Source: CAYZJV01 sp964473245
GTDB taxonomy: Bacteria > Spirochaetota > Spirochaetia > Sphaerochaetales > Sphaerochaetaceae
Length of the DNA stretch: 9,259 nucleotides
Assembly (NCBI GenBank): GCA_964473245.1
Contig: CAYYOL010000060.1
Coordinates: forward strand, 1-9,259
Reading direction: 5' to 3'
Shown: piece by piece, positions 6,112-9,259 of the stretch
How the letters are laid out: each line of letters begins with the position of its first letter
Position numbering within the stretch: the first letter of the stretch is position 1
Translations under genes and position numbers: made by a program
Notes under the pieces: model-generated
Told to the model about the DNA's origin: nothing
Database searches by the model: none
The model's input: only the letters and a program-made list of their open reading frames with translations

Positions 6112-6840
6112 ATGAGCACACGGTACCGAACACTTGCAGCACTCTGTATTGTCCTGACACTATTCATTCTAAGCAGCTGCGTCATGCAACAAGGTCTGAG
6201 CATGACTCGAACCGGGTCTGGATGGGCGACTACCGACCTCTATGTCTACGATTTCTTCCTCAATGTACTGGAGGATTTCGAACCCTTCACCCCAGAAGAG
6301 CGTGATAAGTCGATCATGGATGCAAGTGTGGACGACTTCGTGCAGCAACTGCATGAGACCAGAAGTGCAACCGATGTCGCCTCCATGAAGATTGGCGAGA
6401 ACGGGTATTTCATCGACTTCGTCTTCACCAGTTTGGAGGATCTGCTTCGAGACCTGAACCGGCGTGAACCGCAATCCATTGTCCGGATAACCGAGTCGAG
6501 ATCCGAGACGACGCTGAAGTTCTATCTCGATCTCGATAATTACCCCCAACTTACCCGAATTATCCCCTTCCTCGCCGATCCGAACTTCGAGACGTTCGGA
6601 CCGTTGTACAACGAGGGCATGAGCGAAGAGGAGTACCTGGATATGATCAGTTATATTCTGGGAGAAGAGGGGCCGCCATCGATCGAAGATAGTGTGATCT
6701 CGCTCCGGATAACCACCCCTACCGTGATCAAACATCACGAGGGAGGGGTCAAGGAGAGTCCTAACTCGATCCGGTTCGATATTCCATTGATCGAGTTCCT
6801 CTTGCTCGCAGAACCTATCCAGTTCAGTGCCACGTGGTAG
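6112..6840 (+). CDS. Orphan acidic lipoprotein
   Basis: The protein is 242 residues and I do not recognise its family. The N-terminus has Arg at 4 and 6, a hydrophobic stretch (about 7-20) and a canonical lipobox L20-S21-S22-C23. It should be lipidated on C23, cleaved by signal peptidase II and anchored to a membrane facing outward. The mature part has no further cysteine and is clearly acidic. Around 64-82 it looks helical (a run of acidic and polar residues). From about 95 alternating hydrophobic residues suggest beta structure, ending in FSATW. The region near 196-242 (ISLRITTPT, then FDIPLIEFL) looks like paired beta strands, loosely like small secreted beta-sandwich lipoproteins. The start is supported by AGGAG 6 nt upstream and by a preceding promoter. 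The stop is 5 bp from the end of the convergent ychF. Confidence 0.85.
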   Translation: MSTRYRTLAALCIVLTLFILSSCVMQQGLSMTRTGSGWATTDLYVYDFFLNVLEDFEPFTPEERDKSIMDASVDDFVQQLHETRSATDVASMKIGENGYFIDFVFTSLEDLLRDLNRREPQSIVRITESRSETTLKFYLDLDNYPQLTRIIPFLADPNFETFGPLYNEGMSEEEYLDMISYILGEEGPPSIEDSVISLRITTPTVIKHHEGGVKESPNSIRFDIPLIEFLLLAEPIQFSATW

Positions 6841-6845
6841 CCTGA

Positions 6846-7952
6846 TCAGACATTGAAACGGAAGTGCATGACATCTCCGTCTCGTACTTCATACTCCTTG
6901 CCTTCGATCCGCAGCTTGCCAGCCTCTTTCACCTTTTGCTCGCTTCCATAGCTGAACAGGTCTTCGCAGTGGTACACCTCGGCTTTGATGAACCCCCGCT
7001 CGAAATCGGTATGGATGACTCCGGCTGCCTGTGGAGCCTTATCCCCCCGGTGGAACGTCCATGCCCGGTTCTCGTCGCTTCCTGCAGTGAAAAAGGTTCT
7101 CAGGCCGAGCGTCCTATACCCTGAGTGGATCAGAAGGTCCAATCCCGACTCCTGGAGTCCGACCGCCTCGAGGAACTCTGCCCGCTCCTCTGGTGTATCG
7201 AGAGCGGCAATCTCCGATTCGATCTTCCCACAGATCACCACGGTCTCGGCACCCTCGGAATCTGCGATCGATCTGACGATCCTGACGAACTCATTCTCGT
7301 CGTCGATACTCTCTTCGTCGACATTGCAGACGTAGAGCATGGGCTTGAGTGTGATCAGATGCAAATCGTAGATAAGCTTCAGCTGATCGGCATTGAGATC
7401 CAGGCTTCGAGCCGCGGTTCCATTACCAAGAGCCTCTCGCAAGGTCTCTAGGACCGGTAACAGCTGTGCTGCCTGCTTGGCTGTCTCCTTGTCCAGACGG
7501 GTCATCTTTGAGACCCGCTGATACCGTTTCTCTACAGTCTCCAGATCGGCCAACGCCAACTCTATGTTGATTGTCTCGATATCGCTTGCCGGATCGATAC
7601 GGTTGTCCACATGCACGATATCTGGATTCTCGAAGCACCGGACAACATGTACCAGTACACCGACTTCCCGTATCGATGCAAGGAATCGGTTCCCCAACCC
7701 CTCTCCCTTCGAAGCTCCAGCCACCAGGCCGGCGATGTCGACGAATTCGACCGTTGCGGGAATGACTCGTTTAGCAGGAATGAGTTCTGCGATCTTGTCG
7801 AGACGTTTGTCGGGGACACTGACCATACCGATGTTCGGATCGATGGTACAGAATGGATAGTTCGCTGCTTCGGCCGGCGCCGATGACAGTGCTGAGAAAA
7901 TGGTGGACTTACCGACATTCGGCAACCCTACGATACCGCAATTTAGACCCAT
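6846..7952 (-). CDS. ychF: YchF/OLA1-family ribosome-associated ATPase
   Basis: YchF is a universally conserved Obg-like P-loop NTPase that binds the ribosome and has been linked to stress responses. The protein is 368 residues, matching the usual 363-370. G1 is G9-LPNVGK-S16. G3 is D72-IAG-L76. G4 is N210-V-D-E213 instead of NKxD, the change that makes the family prefer ATP. H114, the residue implicated in hydrolysis in E. coli YchF and human OLA1, is present at the same number. A coiled-coil region spans about 130-200. The C-terminal TGS domain (about 283-368) ends in the typical DGDVMHFRFNV. The open frame extends upstream to 8198, but the ATG at 7952 has AAAGAGG 5 nt upstream and starts exactly at the G domain. 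It is divergent from hflX through overlapping promoters. Confidence 0.97.
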   Translation of the reverse strand: MGLNCGIVGLPNVGKSTIFSALSSAPAEAANYPFCTIDPNIGMVSVPDKRLDKIAELIPAKRVIPATVEFVDIAGLVAGASKGEGLGNRFLASIREVGVLVHVVRCFENPDIVHVDNRIDPASDIETINIELALADLETVEKRYQRVSKMTRLDKETAKQAAQLLPVLETLREALGNGTAARSLDLNADQLKLIYDLHLITLKPMLYVCNVDEESIDDENEFVRIVRSIADSEGAETVVICGKIESEIAALDTPEERAEFLEAVGLQESGLDLLIHSGYRTLGLRTFFTAGSDENRAWTFHRGDKAPQAAGVIHTDFERGFIKAEVYHCEDLFSYGSEQKVKEAGKLRIEGKEYEVRDGDVMHFRFNV

Positions 7953-7970
7953 GGAAACCTCTTTGTTAGC

Positions 7971-8000
7971 TTGTAATGCGCGCAGAGTATAGCATATAAT
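7971..8000 (+). promoter_or_regulatory. Promoter of hflX
   Basis: A perfect -10 TATAAT (7995-8000) is preceded after 18 bp by TTGTAA (7971-7976, 4/6). The expected start near 8007 gives a leader of about 24 nt before the GTG at 8031. It overlaps the ychF promoter on the opposite strand, with the two -10 hexamers only 3 bp apart. Confidence 0.65.
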
Positions 8001-8014
8001 GGAAGTCGAGGTAA
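7986..8014 (-). promoter_or_regulatory. Extended -10 promoter of ychF
   Basis: Read on the - strand, TGC-TATACT (7994-7986) is an extended -10 element with a 5/6 hexamer. The -35 region TTACCT (8014-8009, 17-bp spacer) matches only 3/6. The TGn extension can compensate for that. Transcription would start near 7979, leaving a leader of about 27 nt with AAAGAGG. Confidence 0.6.
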
Positions 8015-8030
8015 CTATACGAGTACACAA

Positions 8031-9259
8031 GTGATAGCAATAGACAATTCCCAGACACAGGCATATATCGTCACGTTGAGATTCCCCGCCGAAGATATCC
8101 GGCGAGCCGAGGCTCGGCTCGAGGAGTTGCACAGTCTCGTGGAGACTATGGGTGCACAGATTGTCGGATCTCTCATCATCCCGCTGAGAAACTCCCATGC
8201 AGCCACGCTGATCGGTTCAGGCAAAGTCGCTGAACTTCGTACGCTTGTGGAGGAAGCAGAGGCAGACTGTCTCGTCTTCGATCAGGATATCGCTCCACGA
8301 GTACAGAGGAATCTGGAAAATCAGTTCGATATCGCAGTGATCGACCGGCAAGAGGTGATACTCCAGATTTTCAGCGACAGGGCTGCAACGAAAGAGGCTG
8401 TCCTGCAGGTCGCCTTGGCGCGGCAAGAGTACTCGCTGCCCAGACTCACCCGAAAATGGACACACCTGTCGCGACAACGAGGTGGTATGAAGGGTACACG
8501 GGGCGAAGGTGAGACACAGCTCGAGATCGACCGACGGATCGTCACCGGGAGAATCGCAGCCCTCAAACGTGAGTTGCTCAAAGTGGAAGCCCAACGAACG
8601 GTGCAACGGAAGAATCGTAGTGAGGGAACCATTCCCACCGCTGCGATCGTAGGGTATACGAATGCAGGGAAATCGAGTCTGTTGAACCTCCTCTCCCAGA
8701 GCGATGTTCTTGTCGAGAACAAGTTGTTCGCCACACTCGACCCTACCACTAGAAACATCGCGCTCCCTCGCGGGGGTGAAGTGCTGGTCTCCGATACGGT
8801 CGGGTTCGTGAGCAACCTCCCCCACCAACTGGTCGATGCGTTCAAATCGACATTGGAAGAGGCTCGATATTCCGACTTCATCATCCATGTGGTCGATGCA
8901 TCACACCCGGACATGCTGCAGTGCTACGAGACTACCATGGAAGTGCTCGCGTCGCTCGGTTGTAGTGGAAAGCCCATGGTAGTATTCGTGAACAAGATGG
9001 ACGCCTCACACGATGAGTTCTCCGTGACGAAGATCCTCTCGGATCATCCCGGATCGATTGCCGGTTCAGTGATACGGAAGGAGGGAGTGGAGGCTCTGCT
9101 CTATGCGGTGGAGCAACTTGCCCATGCGACACACCCGGAACACTCCTACGCCTTTCCTCATGCCCGGGGGGACCTAGTGGCTATGATCAGGAAGAACGGA
9201 ACGGTGCTGCACATCTCGTATGACGATGACCTCGTTCGCGTCAGAGCCAGAGTTCCGCA
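8031..9259 (+). CDS. hflX: Ribosome-splitting GTPase HflX (3' end outside window)
   Basis: HflX is an Obg-superfamily GTPase that splits stalled or hibernating 70S ribosomes after stress. The frame is open for 409 codons to the window edge with no stop. The N-terminal HflX domain (about 10-135) includes LIGSGKVAEL (60-69). A glycine-rich linker follows, GGMKGTRGEGETQLE (151-165). G motifs are G1 G208-YTNAGK-S215, G2 DPTTR (237-241), G3 D255-TVG-F259 and G4 N321-K-M-D324. The G5 position (around 345-350) is degenerate compared with the usual SA motif. The linker has GEGE where many homologues have GPGE. The upstream in-frame stop is at 7974, and GTG at 8031 is the first usable start. Its ribosome binding site is poor: GAGGT at 8008-8012 is 18 nt away. 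The frame may use a short-leader mode of initiation. Confidence 0.96.
   Translation, partial: MIAIDNSQTQAYIVTLRFPAEDIRRAEARLEELHSLVETMGAQIVGSLIIPLRNSHAATLIGSGKVAELRTLVEEAEADCLVFDQDIAPRVQRNLENQFDIAVIDRQEVILQIFSDRAATKEAVLQVALARQEYSLPRLTRKWTHLSRQRGGMKGTRGEGETQLEIDRRIVTGRIAALKRELLKVEAQRTVQRKNRSEGTIPTAAIVGYTNAGKSSLLNLLSQSDVLVENKLFATLDPTTRNIALPRGGEVLVSDTVGFVSNLPHQLVDAFKSTLEEARYSDFIIHVVDASHPDMLQCYETTMEVLASLGCSGKPMVVFVNKMDASHDEFSVTKILSDHPGSIAGSVIRKEGVEALLYAVEQLAHATHPEHSYAFPHARGDLVAMIRKNGTVLHISYDDDLVRVRARVP

Noticed and set aside
6169..6738. A 189-codon - strand frame antisense to the lipoprotein
   Set aside because: It is a mirror of a plausible coding frame with promoter, ribosome binding site and lipobox. 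The antisense frame has none of these.
6841..6850. Palindrome TGATCA at 6843-6848 as a terminator or protein site
   Set aside because: It is too short for a terminator hairpin and has no T-run. It includes the ychF stop, and GATC-containing hexamers are frequent here.
7999..8034. An 11-codon ORF (ATG at 7999) whose TGA overlaps the hflX GTG as GTGA, resembling a coupled leader peptide
   Set aside because: Its ATG lies inside the perfect hflX -10, so the predicted transcript would not include it, and it has no ribosome binding site.
7953..8198. The 82-codon N-terminal extension of ychF
   Set aside because: It runs antisense into hflX and upstream of the ychF promoter. YchF proteins start at the G domain, and the ATG at 7952 has a good ribosome binding site.

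Overview
The window is 9.26 kb of dense bacterial chromosome with moderate GC (a little over 50% by eye). It carries seven protein genes and no sign of phage, insertion sequences, CRISPR, rRNA or tRNA. No intergenic stretch exceeds about 145 bp. The gene set (topA, ychF, hflX, a canonical lipoprotein, a LiaF-like membrane protein, a PAP2 phosphatase and a B12-type radical SAM protein) is mostly housekeeping. The overall look of the HflX and TopA sequences, plus the orphan lipoprotein, reminds me of Spirochaetota (Treponema/Sphaerochaeta-like). That placement is an impression, not a demonstrated result. A run of exactly 100 Ns inside topA shows that this is a draft scaffold.

Layout. (1) Positions 1-991: a short promoter and a PAP2-family membrane phosphatase on the + strand. 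(2) Positions 1012-3477: topA (DNA topoisomerase I) on the - strand, ending 20 bp from the end of the PAP2 gene and interrupted by the assembly gap at 2848-2947. (3) Positions 3478-3617: a compact divergent promoter region with a near-consensus topA promoter and a cluster of TGTCA/TGACA pentamers that looks like an operator. (4) Positions 3618-6051: a two-gene + strand unit with one base between stop and start. It encodes a four-helix membrane protein with a LiaF-like C-terminal domain, then a 550-residue B12-binding-type radical SAM protein of unknown function. (5) Positions 6062-6840: a good promoter and an orphan acidic lipoprotein. (6) Positions 6846-7952: ychF on the - strand, ending only 5 bp from the lipoprotein stop. 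(7) Positions 7953-8030: interlocked divergent promoters for ychF and hflX. (8) Positions 8031 to the edge: hflX on the + strand, cut off by the window end.

How the genes fit together. YchF and HflX are both ribosome-associated P-loop NTPases. Here they appear to share one overlapping promoter region, so their transcription may be mutually exclusive. The PAP2 phosphatase, LiaF-like protein and lipoprotein are all envelope proteins, but only the LiaF-like/radical SAM pair looks like an operon. That pair is the best candidate for something undescribed. Both convergent gene pairs lack room for, and show no, intrinsic terminator between them.
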